Assembly (NCBI GenBank): GCA_016290135.1
Contig: JAEESW010000002.1
Location: 58,584-122,583, forward strand
DNA length: 64,000 nt
Origin: a bacterium
Lineage (GTDB): Bacteria; UBP6; UBA1177
Direction: 5' to 3'
The notes under the pieces are model-generated. The model made no database searches. It worked only from the letters and a program-made list of their open reading frames with translations, and was not told the origin of the DNA. The stretch's first letter is position 1, and each line of letters starts with the position of its first letter. Shown piece by piece: positions 42,014 to 53,373 of this stretch. A program made the translations under genes and the position numbers.

Positions 42014-44920
42014 ATGAGAAAAAAACTGGCTCTTGCGCTGATCCTCTTTCTGGCGTTGATCCTCAATGCCGACTTTTTAGGGCACGGCTCTTGGTTCTCA
42101 AAAGACACGTCTCTGCAAAAAGGTGAAATAACTGTTTTCGCCCTCAAGACCGCCGAAAGACGCTACCTCGACAAGTCGAAGATAAAAGTAGAGGATCTTT
42201 TGGGATACGCCCTCGACGCCATTCAGGATTCCCTTCCCGAAACGCTGATTTCCTACGACAAAGCGAAAAGAGTGATAAATCTGCAGATCTACAACAAAAA
42301 GCACATCATAAAGATCAAAAGCCTGCGCGATGTCGTTGATGTGGCCTACGCGCTGAGGGCAGTTTATGTCAATCTTGACAAAGAATATGAACCGGAACCT
42401 CCGCTCACGAAGGACGATATCGAATACATCGCGATAAATGGTATCCTGAAAAAGCTCGATCCGCACTCGTATATCTTCACTCCGAAAGACTTTGACGACT
42501 TCGAGAAGTCAACGGGCGGGAACTTCGGCGGACTCGGAATAGTAGTAGGCATGAACGACAACGGCGAGATCACGGTCATCTCACCGATGAAAGGGACTCC
42601 GGCGACAAAAGCGGGCATCGAGGCAAACGACGTCATTGTGCAGATCGATGATATTTCGGCCGTAAACCTCACTCTCGACAAGGCAGTCAGCAGAATGAGA
42701 GGCGAGCCTGGAACTCAGATAACCCTGATGGTAAGGCGCGAAGGTGTGCCGGAACTCCTCAAATTCGAGATCACGAGAGCGATAATCAAGATAACTTCGG
42801 TCCTTGCGGCAATGCCGCATCCCGGTATCGGATACATCAACCTTTCCGGTTTCATGGAAAACACCTACTCTACCCTCGTGGAAGAACTTGACGGACTTAA
42901 GAAAAAAGGGATGAAGGCGCTCGTTCTCGACATGCGGAACAACTCGGGCGGACTCCTCTCGCAGGCGATATCGATAAGCGACATCTTTCTCGACAAAGGG
43001 GTCATCGTCTCGACAGTCGAGGATGACGAGGAGATCGAATCCAATTACGCAAAGAAGAAACGCGGCGACATACTTGATATCCCGATAATCGTGATGATAA
43101 ACGAAGGTTCTGCTTCGGCAACAGAGATCGTCACTGCGGCGCTCAAAAAGAACGGCAGAGCGACGATACTGGGCAGAAAAAGTTTCGGAAAAGGAAGCGT
43201 CCAGACGATAATCGGCACTCCCGGCGGCGGCGGAATGAAGCTCACGATCGCCGAGTATCTCACTCCGGGCAACATCTCGATCCAGTCAGTCGGCATCACT
43301 CCGGATATCGAGACAAGGCCGGTATTCATCCATCCCGACAAGATCTCCGTCTTCGATTCGGGCGAAAACATCCTGAAGGAAGGCGACCTCGACGAGCACA
43401 TCGTCAGCCAGTACGCGCCGAAAACTATCGAAAAACCCAGCACGATCATCCGCTACTTCAAAGAATACAAAGATGTCAAAACGATAATCAAGGAACGCCG
43501 CGAACAGAAAGACGACGAATTCAAAAGCGATGAAGAGATCGAGATCGCGGTCAAAATAGCAGAGCAGATGACAAAAAATATGAAGGCTTACGAAAGCTCA
43601 CAGCTGATAAAGGACGAAGAGTGGAAGAAAATCATCGCAAAGCTGCAGGAAAACGGCATAAACTGGAAAGAAAAAACTTCTCTCGCGCAGCCGAAGAAAG
43701 AGACTTTGAAGGTGACAATGCTCAGCGCTCCGCAGTTCAAAGGAGGCGAAACGGCAAAATTCACATTCAAAGCCGAGATAGACGGCGGGATCGAGAACCT
43801 TCTCGGTGTTTTTGAATCGCCGGTCAAGAATCTCAGACGCATCGAGATACCTTTCGGAACATTCAACGGCACAGTCGAGCGCACCGTAAACATCAAGCTC
43901 CCCGAGTCACTGCAGTGGCAGAAGACTGAAGGAACAATGAAGCTCTATCTCAACGAACCTGAAAAGAAAAAAGAGATAAAAACCGAAAAGTTCACAGTCG
44001 AAACGATTCCGGTAGAGCAGCCCGACCTCAAATTCGCAGTTGTCGCAGCAGAGACGAACGGGCAGCGCGACGGCCTGATCCAAAGCGGCGAATCGGCCGA
44101 ACTCACCGTGCTTATCAAGAACGAAGGGAAAGGCGCGGTCCTCGAAGGCAAGGCGATGCTGATAAACACAAACGATACCGAAGAGATATTCATCGAGAAC
44201 GGGAACTTTGCATTCACGCTCGAACCCGGCAAATCGACGACGGCAAAATTCACGTTCAAAACGGAAAAACCGGCAAAAGCCGAGGATCTTGCGAAGCAGA
44301 AACTTTCCGTTTCGGTCTACGACTATAAGCTCAAATACAGCGCAGAGTTCGACATCCCCTTCAGTAATGCGGCGAAATGCTCTTTCGAAGATGCAAGATC
44401 GAAAATAGAGCTTGCAAAAGGAACAGAACTTTTCAATACAGCAGACTTTTCGGCAAAGATCGGCTCGGTCTCTGCCGGAGGAGATGCCGATGCGGCCGGT
44501 AAATGCGATACAGCAGTGCTTCTTGCCGACGGATCGTGGGTAAAGGCTGAAAACACAGCGCCTGCAGCCGGAAAATCCAGCGCAGTGATCGAAAACGAAT
44601 ATCCTGTCAGCATGCCGGGGATCACTTTTGACAAAACGCCGCTCACAACAGACAAAAAATCGCTCGAAGTCAGCTTCGGGATCGATCCCGACGAGGTGAA
44701 AGACGCCTTCGTCTTCCTCAACGGCAAAAAAGTTTTCTACAAACGGATCGAAAAGGGCGAAAAGAACGGATTTATGAGCGTTAATGTGGAAATGAAGAAG
44801 AAATACAACCGCATTTCGGTCGCAGTCACAGGTCCTGACGCAAAAACAAAAACAGTTTCCAAATTCGTGACATTCACAAAAGGCGAAGACAAAAACGACG
44901 AAGAAGACTATGACGATTAG
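42014..44920 (+). CDS. C-terminal processing protease (S41, CtpA/Prc type) with long C-terminal extension
   Basis: A 968-residue exported serine protease. After the signal peptide (about 1-19) come a helical region, a PDZ domain (about 165-255; GGLGIVVGMNDNGEITVISP, GIEANDVIVQIDD) and the S41 catalytic core: VLDMRNNSGGLLSQA, NEGSASATEIV with nucleophile Ser368, and GRKSFGKGSVQT with Lys393, the usual Ser-Lys pair 25 residues apart. The last ~430 residues are beta-rich, Ig- or CARDB-like segments (GQRDGLIQSGESAELTVLI) not found in short CtpA enzymes; they may bind substrates or the membrane operon products. It acts in the periplasm. It is probably cotranscribed with the six upstream membrane-operon genes (24-base gap, GGGG ribosome site). 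Confidence 0.9.
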   Translation: MRKKLALALILFLALILNADFLGHGSWFSKDTSLQKGEITVFALKTAERRYLDKSKIKVEDLLGYALDAIQDSLPETLISYDKAKRVINLQIYNKKHIIKIKSLRDVVDVAYALRAVYVNLDKEYEPEPPLTKDDIEYIAINGILKKLDPHSYIFTPKDFDDFEKSTGGNFGGLGIVVGMNDNGEITVISPMKGTPATKAGIEANDVIVQIDDISAVNLTLDKAVSRMRGEPGTQITLMVRREGVPELLKFEITRAIIKITSVLAAMPHPGIGYINLSGFMENTYSTLVEELDGLKKKGMKALVLDMRNNSGGLLSQAISISDIFLDKGVIVSTVEDDEEIESNYAKKKRGDILDIPIIVMINEGSASATEIVTAALKKNGRATILGRKSFGKGSVQTIIGTPGGGGMKLTIAEYLTPGNISIQSVGITPDIETRPVFIHPDKISVFDSGENILKEGDLDEHIVSQYAPKTIEKPSTIIRYFKEYKDVKTIIKERREQKDDEFKSDEEIEIAVKIAEQMTKNMKAYESSQLIKDEEWKKIIAKLQENGINWKEKTSLAQPKKETLKVTMLSAPQFKGGETAKFTFKAEIDGGIENLLGVFESPVKNLRRIEIPFGTFNGTVERTVNIKLPESLQWQKTEGTMKLYLNEPEKKKEIKTEKFTVETIPVEQPDLKFAVVAAETNGQRDGLIQSGESAELTVLIKNEGKGAVLEGKAMLINTNDTEEIFIENGNFAFTLEPGKSTTAKFTFKTEKPAKAEDLAKQKLSVSVYDYKLKYSAEFDIPFSNAAKCSFEDARSKIELAKGTELFNTADFSAKIGSVSAGGDADAAGKCDTAVLLADGSWVKAENTAPAAGKSSAVIENEYPVSMPGITFDKTPLTTDKKSLEVSFGIDPDEVKDAFVFLNGKKVFYKRIEKGEKNGFMSVNVEMKKKYNRISVAVTGPDAKTKTVSKFVTFTKGEDKNDEEDYDD

Positions 44921-45022
44921 TTTCAATCGTTAAAACCGGCAAAAAAAGACTTTTTTTTATTGTTTTTTCAGATATAATCTGCGCCGTTGGTGTGTTTTAC
45001 GCTTTTTTATGTGGAGATGAAA

Positions 45023-46840
45023 ATGAAAAAAAATTTGATTGCTTTACTGATCGCTCTGATGTTCAGCTGCTTTATTGCAGCATGCGCAAGCGACGATGAT
45101 GAAACGGGAGACACAGAGGCGGATACCTCTTCCGATACTGCCTCTGACACGACTGCGGACACAGAAAATCCCGACACGACAGACACCGCGACAGATACAG
45201 ATACCGATACCGATGCCGACACCAGCACCGATACGGAACCTGTTGATACGGATACAGAAGATGTAGAGACCTGCATCTGCGGTCCCGACGGTGATGATGA
45301 CGACGGTGACGGCATACCGAACGGTGTTGAAGGATGCACCGATTACGACGGTGACTCGCTTCCCAACTGCCTTGACACAGACAGTGACGGCGACGGATTT
45401 TCAGACAGAGAGGAATGTCCCGAACAGCCATGCAGAGACACTGACGGCGACGGGCTGCTCGATTTCGAAGACAAAGACTCTGACAACGACGGCCTTTCCG
45501 ATAAAAAGGAGAAGGACAACGGCACCGATCCTCTCAAGAAAGATACAGACGGCGACGGCGACGACGACCTCGCGGAGATAGCTTACGGCTCGAATCCGCT
45601 TGACGACGGCGACCATATCCCCGAAGGTATCTTCTATGTCGTTCTTCCTTACAACGCTCCTGACGATGTAACAAGAGTCCTCAAGTTCTCGACAAAGATC
45701 GAAGCTATCGATGTCGCTATTTTCTTCGATGATTCAGGCTCGATGGGAGACGAGATCAGCAAACTCAAAGAAGAAGTCAAAGAGAAAGTTGTCGGTGCTA
45801 TTGCAGACCAGTTTGCAGACAACCCCGATTACGCTTCTTTCGGTCTTGTCAGATTCGGCTGGGAAACACCTTATGTCATCGAGCAGACGATGACGACCAG
45901 CGCCGAACTGGTTCAGGATGCGATCGGAAACCTTAAAGGCAACCAGGGCAACGAACTTGCGATCTATGCAATGTATCTTGCATCGACCGGAGAAGCTTAC
46001 ACAGGAAGCATGCTTCCGTGCGCAATGGGAAAATGCCAGGATCCTTTGCTTGGAGTTATGCACAGCGCGAAATACAATGTCCAGAAAGCAGACTGCTCCG
46101 GTGCAGACAAGCTCGGAACGGCAGGCGCACTCTGCATGAGAAAGAAATCGATGCCCATTTTCGTCGTAATTACAGATGAAGATTCCGACGACTGCGTTCC
46201 CTTCGGCTCGCAGATAACGCTCCAGACACAGTGCATGTTCGAAGCCGGAACAAAGGAACTTTCGATCAATATGGCTATCGCAGCAATGAATGGTGTCGGA
46301 GCTAAATTCATCGGCATAGATTCAGGTTTCGACTGTGGTGACAACAACAGCGGCGGCAGCAGCAGCAGTTGCAAAAAGACGGATCAGGCAAAAAAATGGT
46401 TCACCGCTTTTGCGGAAGCGACCGGTTCTCTTGACGCAAATGGCAATCCGTTCCTTTACCACACCGAACAGCCTGACGGAACAGGAATCGGCGGAAACGT
46501 TACCGAAGCGATCAAACAGCTTACGACATGGATCGACATGGATGTTACAACAGGCGGAATCAGTGACGAGGAGTGCAACGGAGTCAATGCGGCGCAGTTT
46601 GTAAAATCGTCAAAAGCTCTTTCGTCAGATCCGGATACGATCCAGCATGACGAAACTACCTTCTTCTCAGTTCCGCAGAACGCTGAAGTTACTTTCGACG
46701 TCCACTTCTACAACGATTTCTGCATCAACACCTCTGACACGTTCCTTAAATTCGAGGCTCACGCAACAGTCCTCGGAAACGGTTCATACCTTTCAAGCCA
46801 CCTGATCCACGTCATCGTTCCTGAAGGAACAACAAGATAA
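45023..46840 (+). CDS. Lipoprotein with thrombospondin type-3 repeats and a von Willebrand factor A domain
   Basis: A 605-residue predicted lipoprotein (lipobox FIAAC at about 19). An Asp/Thr-rich linker (about 27-85) leads to Ca-binding thrombospondin type-3 repeats (about 90-190; units such as DTDSDGDGFSD and DSDNDGLSD). A VWA domain (about 228-520) has a complete MIDAS start DDSGS (Asp236, Ser238, Ser240) but with several Cys insertions. A C-terminal beta domain follows (about 530-605). VWA domains bind protein ligands via a metal; surface adhesion is a reasonable inference. The ATG at 45023 is set by GGAG six bases upstream. A TATAAT at 44973-44978 is a likely -10, with a poor -35. Confidence 0.85.
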   Translation: MKKNLIALLIALMFSCFIAACASDDDETGDTEADTSSDTASDTTADTENPDTTDTATDTDTDTDADTSTDTEPVDTDTEDVETCICGPDGDDDDGDGIPNGVEGCTDYDGDSLPNCLDTDSDGDGFSDREECPEQPCRDTDGDGLLDFEDKDSDNDGLSDKKEKDNGTDPLKKDTDGDGDDDLAEIAYGSNPLDDGDHIPEGIFYVVLPYNAPDDVTRVLKFSTKIEAIDVAIFFDDSGSMGDEISKLKEEVKEKVVGAIADQFADNPDYASFGLVRFGWETPYVIEQTMTTSAELVQDAIGNLKGNQGNELAIYAMYLASTGEAYTGSMLPCAMGKCQDPLLGVMHSAKYNVQKADCSGADKLGTAGALCMRKKSMPIFVVITDEDSDDCVPFGSQITLQTQCMFEAGTKELSINMAIAAMNGVGAKFIGIDSGFDCGDNNSGGSSSSCKKTDQAKKWFTAFAEATGSLDANGNPFLYHTEQPDGTGIGGNVTEAIKQLTTWIDMDVTTGGISDEECNGVNAAQFVKSSKALSSDPDTIQHDETTFFSVPQNAEVTFDVHFYNDFCINTSDTFLKFEAHATVLGNGSYLSSHLIHVIVPEGTTR

Positions 46841-46946
46841 CCCGTCATTTTTTGATCCAGACAGAATCAGCACGAAATAACGAAATCACGTTATAACGAA
46901 ATAACGATAAAAAATCTGATGAATTTCAGGGAATTCAAAAAAGAAA

Positions 46947-47022
46947 TGGAGCTACCGAGGTGACTCGAACACCCGACCTGCTGATTACGAATCAGCTGCT
47001 CTACCGACTGAGCCACGGTAGC
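46947..47022 (-). tRNA. tRNA-Thr (anticodon CGU)
   Basis: The minus strand folds as a full cloverleaf. The acceptor GCTACCG/CGGTAGC closes the ends, and the D arm contains GGCTCAGTCGGTAGAGC. The anticodon stem GCTGA/TCAGC frames the loop TTCGTAA, with anticodon CGT (complement at 46987-46989). The T loop is GTTCGAGTC. Discriminator T and an encoded CCA follow (46950 down to 46947). It reads ACG threonine codons. Confidence 0.96.
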
Positions 47023-47036
47023 ACCATCGGGGCGGG

Positions 47037-47064
47037 ATTGTAGGAAAAAAAATCTGCAAGTCAA
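47037..47064 (-). promoter_or_regulatory. Predicted promoter of tRNA-Thr
   Basis: On the minus strand TTGACT (47064-47059), 16 bases, TACAAT (47042-47037), 15 bases before the mature tRNA 5' end. It diverges from the psd promoter. Confidence 0.6.
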
Positions 47065-47074
47065 TTTTTTTCTT

Positions 47075-47102
47075 TTGCGGCGCAAGAAAAAATCGTTATA
47101 AT
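47075..47102 (+). promoter_or_regulatory. Predicted promoter of psd
   Basis: TTGCGG (47075-47080), 16 bases, perfect TATAAT (47097-47102), about 32 bases before the GTG start. Confidence 0.6.
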
Positions 47103-47134
47103 CCCGCAGTTTTTTGTTTTTAATGGAGATTTCG

Positions 47135-47950
47135 GTGAACTACTTGAAGCAAATCTTTCTTTTCATAATTTCCTTTCCTGTTTTGAGCAGGATCTGGGGA
47201 AAGATCACAAAACTCGAATCCCCTTCCCTCCTCATTCAGGAAGCGATCCGGATCTATGCCTCGCACTACGGGATAGATATGAAGAATTTTGAAGGAGAAC
47301 TCGATGATTACGATTCTCTATGCGCCTTTTTCACAAGGAAACTCGATCCTTCCGCGCGTCCGCTGAAAAACGACGAAAATTCGTTCCTTTCGCCGTGCGA
47401 CGGTGTCGTGAGCGTTCTCGAGAACATCCACGCCGATGTCGCGACGCAGGTCAAGGGCAAAAACTATCTTGTTTCCGATCTTGTCAAAAAGGAGCTTCCG
47501 TTTGAAAAAGGTTTCTGGCTTGCGACGATCTATCTTTCACCGCGCGACTATCACCGTTTCCATGTCCCCGTTGATTCGACTGTCGCGGCGCATATCCACA
47601 CGGGCTGGAGGCTTTTTCCCGTCAATTCTTTCGGTTTAAACAATATCGACAGGCTTTTCATCAGGAACGAGCGCGTCGTCGCGAAATTCAAAGCTGAAAA
47701 CTTCACCTACTTCTATACTGCAGTCGGAGCGACTTTCGTGGGTTCTATAAAGATGAACTTCGCAGAAAAATTTTCCGACGAATGGGTAAAGAACGATGTG
47801 AAATATTCACAGAACGACGAACTCGGGATGTTCGAAATGGGTTCGACTATCGTTCTTCTTATTCCCGAAGAGGCCGTTGAAAGACCGATGGTCGCGCAAG
47901 GTGAAAAGGTCGGTGTCGGAGAGCCGCTTTTTCAGTTAAAAAAATCGTAA
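47135..47950 (+). CDS. psd: Phosphatidylserine decarboxylase proenzyme
   Basis: About 271 residues. It converts phosphatidylserine to phosphatidylethanolamine at the inner membrane with a pyruvoyl cofactor made by self-cleavage. The cleavage motif is ELGMFEMGSTIVLL: MGST in place of the common LGST, with cleavage expected before the Ser. The catalytic region YLSPRDYHRFHVPVDS and SFGLNNIDRLF with FIRNERV are typical. The start is GTG at 47135 with GGAG seven bases upstream; an ATG at 47123 would overlap the ribosome site. It is monocistronic between tRNA-Thr and gyrB. Phosphatidylethanolamine synthesis fits a diderm envelope. Confidence 0.93.
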   Translation: MNYLKQIFLFIISFPVLSRIWGKITKLESPSLLIQEAIRIYASHYGIDMKNFEGELDDYDSLCAFFTRKLDPSARPLKNDENSFLSPCDGVVSVLENIHADVATQVKGKNYLVSDLVKKELPFEKGFWLATIYLSPRDYHRFHVPVDSTVAAHIHTGWRLFPVNSFGLNNIDRLFIRNERVVAKFKAENFTYFYTAVGATFVGSIKMNFAEKFSDEWVKNDVKYSQNDELGMFEMGSTIVLLIPEEAVERPMVAQGEKVGVGEPLFQLKKS

Positions 47951-48121
47951 ATTTTCACCCTGAAAAATCACAAATTTTTACCACAGAAAAATGCAGTTTT
48001 GCCCAAAAAACGGCCGTTTTTTCGCTCAAAAATTTTGCCTCAGAAAAAATCTAATAAAATCAGATACTTACAAATCGGTTTTTTAAGCCGGAAAAATCAT
48101 ATATGTCCTAAAAATCATTGA

Positions 48122-50656
<2,535 letters not shown>

Positions 50657-50667
50657 CGGAGGAAACT

Positions 50668-53205
50668 ATGGACGAATTGATACACGGCAAAATAAAAGAT
50701 ATCGCGATCGAACACTCCATGAAAACGGCGTTCATCGACTATGCGATGAGCGTCATCACCGACAGATCGCTGCCTGATGTCAGAGACGGTCTGAAACCGG
50801 TTCACCGCAGAGTGCTCTTCGCAATGAAGGAACTCGGAAACACCTACAATGCGGCTTACAAAAAGTCTGCGAGAATCGTCGGCGACGTCATCGGTAAATA
50901 CCATCCGCACGGCGATCAGGCAGTTTATCAGACCTTGGTCAGAATGGCGCAGGATTTCTCGATGCGCTACACTCTTGTCGACGGTCAGGGCAACTTCGGC
51001 TCAGTCGACGGCGACGGCGCTGCTGCAATGAGGTACACCGAAGCGAGAATGGCTAAAATCGCCGGCGAGATCATGGCCGATCTCGACAAAGACACCGTCA
51101 ATATGCGAGACAACTACGACGGCAGCCTGCAGGAACCGGAAGTAATGCCGACGAAGATCCCAGAACTTCTCGTCAACGGAACGAGCGGTATCGCAGTCGG
51201 TATGGCGAGCAACATCCCGCCGCACAACATCACCGAAACTGTAAACGCGACTATCCACCTTATCGACAATCCCGATGCAGACATTCCCGAGCTTATGGAA
51301 TTCATCACCGGCCCCGACTTCCCGACAGGCGGTTCGATCCTCGGCAAAGCTGGCATCAGAGCGGCTTACGAAACGGGTAAAGGAATCATCAAGATCCGCT
51401 CGAAAGCGACAATCGAACTCGGCCAGAACGGTGCGCGTGACCGCATAATCATCCACGAAATTCCTTATCAGGTAAACAAGGCGAACATGATAATACAGAT
51501 CGCCGAACTCGTTAAGGAAAAGAAACTCGAAGGGATCCACGACATCCGTGATGAGTCGGGCAGACGCGAAAAGATCAGAGTCGTCATCGAGCTCAAGAAG
51601 GACGCAGACCCGAACATTCTCCTCAACCAGCTCTTCAAAATGACGCAGCTTCAGGTCTCCTTCGGCATCAACATGCTCGCAATCTGCAACGGCATCCCGA
51701 AGACAATAAACCTCAAGGACGCGCTCCACTACTTCATCCTCCACAGAAAGGATGTCGTAACGAGAAGGACGCGCTACGAGCTTGCAGAAGCTGAAAAACG
51801 CGCTCACATTTTGGAAGGCTTGAAAATCGCGATCGACAACATCGACGAAGTCGTCCGCATCATCAGATCGTCCGCATCTACTGACGATGCAAGAGTCAAT
51901 TTGATGGAGAGATTCGGCCTTTCGAAACTTCAGGCAAACGCCATCCTCGATATGAAACTGAGCAGGCTTACCGGACTTGAAAGAGACAAGATCATTGCAG
52001 AACTTGAAGAGCTTTACAAAAAGATCGAATGGTACAAGGAGATCCTTGCGAACGAACATGTTCTTTTCGGCGTGATCAAGGACGAGCTCAAGGAAATAAA
52101 GGAAAAATACGGCGACGAGAGAAAGACCGACATCGTCAACTACGACGGCGACATCGACATCGAAGACCTCATTGCCGACGACGACATGGTAGTCACCCTC
52201 ACGACCGAGAACTACATCAAACGCACTCCGCTCGACCTCTACCGCAAGCAGAAACGCGGCGGCAAGGGCATCAACGCGATAAATCCGAAGGAAAACGACT
52301 ACGTCAAGAACATTTTCGTCGCAAGCAGCCACACGCTCCTTCTTCTCTTCACTTCCTACGGCAAAGTTTACTGGATCAAGGTCCACCAGCTTCCGGAAGC
52401 GGCAAGAAACAGCAGAGGAAAACCGATAATCAACCTCGTAAACATCGAAAAGGACGAGAAAATCGCGGCAGTTCTTCCTATCAAAGAGTTCGTTGAAGGC
52501 GAATTCATAATGATGGGAACGAAAAACGGAACCGTCAAGAAGACCGATATCATGGAATACAAGACCCAGCGCACGAACGGCAAGAAGGCGATCAAACTCA
52601 ACGAAGGCGACGAGCTTATCGAAGTCAAGATCACGAAAGGAAACGACGACGTCGTTCTCGCGACGAAGAAAGGCCTCAGCATCCGCTTCAACGAAAACGA
52701 TGTCAGAGCGATGGGCCGTGTCGCAGCCGGTGTCCGCGGCATCAGGATCAACAGCGACGATGAAGTTGTCACAATGGATGTCATCGAAGAAGGAACAACA
52801 CTTCTTTCGATCACCGACAAAGGTATCGGAAAACGCACTCCGGTTGAAGATTACAGGCTTCAGTCGAGAGGCGGCAAAGGCATCATCACGATCAAGACTT
52901 CCGAAGAAAACGGATACGTGGTCGGCGTTCTCAAAGTCAACCAGAACGACGAGGCTATGCTCATCACTTCAAACGGTCAGGCGATAAGGATCCCGGTCAG
53001 CGGCATCAGTGTCATCGGCAGGAACACGAAAGGCGTCAGACTCTTCAAAGTCGAAAACGGCGAACTTGTCGTTTCCGTCACGAAGATCATCGACCCTGAA
53101 GATCTGCAGTCTGAATCCGGCGACATGAGTGATCCCGACAATGGCATCGAACCTCAGTTCAACGAACCTGAAACTGAAGAAAATCCTGAAAATTCCGAAG
53201 AATAG
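50668..53205 (+). CDS. gyrA: DNA gyrase subunit A with Gln at both main quinolone-contact positions
   Basis: An 845-residue breakage-reunion subunit. The DNA-cleaving Tyr lies in AMRYTEARM, and the C-terminal wrapping domain has the GyrA box as QKRGGKG, which marks gyrase rather than topoisomerase IV. An acidic tail closes the protein. The quinolone-resistance region reads [11 protein letters not shown]: the Ser83 and Asp87 positions of E. coli are both Gln here (residues 84 and 88; codons CAG at 50917-50919 and 50929-50931). These residues normally hold the water-metal bridge to fluoroquinolones, so reduced drug sensitivity is expected; this is inference. GGAGG precedes the ATG; it is the second gene of the gyrBA operon. 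Confidence 0.97.
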   Translation: MDELIHGKIKDIAIEHSMKTAFIDYAMSVITDRSLPDVRDGLKPVHRRVLFAMKELGNTYNAAYKKSARIVGDVIGKYHPHGDQAVYQTLVRMAQDFSMRYTLVDGQGNFGSVDGDGAAAMRYTEARMAKIAGEIMADLDKDTVNMRDNYDGSLQEPEVMPTKIPELLVNGTSGIAVGMASNIPPHNITETVNATIHLIDNPDADIPELMEFITGPDFPTGGSILGKAGIRAAYETGKGIIKIRSKATIELGQNGARDRIIIHEIPYQVNKANMIIQIAELVKEKKLEGIHDIRDESGRREKIRVVIELKKDADPNILLNQLFKMTQLQVSFGINMLAICNGIPKTINLKDALHYFILHRKDVVTRRTRYELAEAEKRAHILEGLKIAIDNIDEVVRIIRSSASTDDARVNLMERFGLSKLQANAILDMKLSRLTGLERDKIIAELEELYKKIEWYKEILANEHVLFGVIKDELKEIKEKYGDERKTDIVNYDGDIDIEDLIADDDMVVTLTTENYIKRTPLDLYRKQKRGGKGINAINPKENDYVKNIFVASSHTLLLLFTSYGKVYWIKVHQLPEAARNSRGKPIINLVNIEKDEKIAAVLPIKEFVEGEFIMMGTKNGTVKKTDIMEYKTQRTNGKKAIKLNEGDELIEVKITKGNDDVVLATKKGLSIRFNENDVRAMGRVAAGVRGIRINSDDEVVTMDVIEEGTTLLSITDKGIGKRTPVEDYRLQSRGGKGIITIKTSEENGYVVGVLKVNQNDEAMLITSNGQAIRIPVSGISVIGRNTKGVRLFKVENGELVVSVTKIIDPEDLQSESGDMSDPDNGIEPQFNEPETEENPENSEE

Positions 53206-53231
53206 ATCCAACAAAATCAGCAATTTATCAT

Positions 53232-53258
53232 AGAGACGTCATTATATATGGCGTCTCT
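53232..53258 (+). other. Hairpin after gyrA
   Basis: AGAGACG (53232-53238) and CGTCTCT (53252-53258) can pair around an AT-rich loop, 27 bases past the gyrA stop. There is no T-tract, so it may be an mRNA 3' stabiliser or an atypical terminator. Confidence 0.4.
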
Positions 53259-53316
53259 TCTGAAATTTGAGATCCAAAGATCCTGCTTTGACGGACGGAC
53301 TTTAAAACTCTCTTTT

Positions 53317-53344
53317 TTGCTCTTTTGATCGTTTTTACTATAAT
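53317..53344 (+). promoter_or_regulatory. Predicted promoter of the 53374 lipoprotein-rsgA unit
   Basis: TTGCTC (53317-53322), 16 bases, perfect TATAAT (53339-53344), 29 bases before the ATG. Confidence 0.55.
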
Positions 53345-53373
53345 TTACAGTTTTTTGATTTTCGGAGGTAAAA

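Noticed and set aside
43907..44926. 339-residue minus-strand open frame
   Set aside because: Antisense to the C-terminal part of the Ctp protease; Cys/Phe-rich composition typical of a shadow.
45100..45260. Repetitive GACAC/GATAC DNA that could look like a tandem repeat or CRISPR-like array
   Set aside because: It encodes the Asp/Thr-rich linker of the VWA lipoprotein; there are no spacers and the period is that of codons.
51001..52386. 461-residue minus-strand open frame
   Set aside because: Antisense to gyrA; low-complexity Val/Asp composition, no motif.
53232..53258. Hairpin after gyrA as a rho-independent terminator
   Set aside because: The stem is present, but no run of T follows; listed only as a hairpin.
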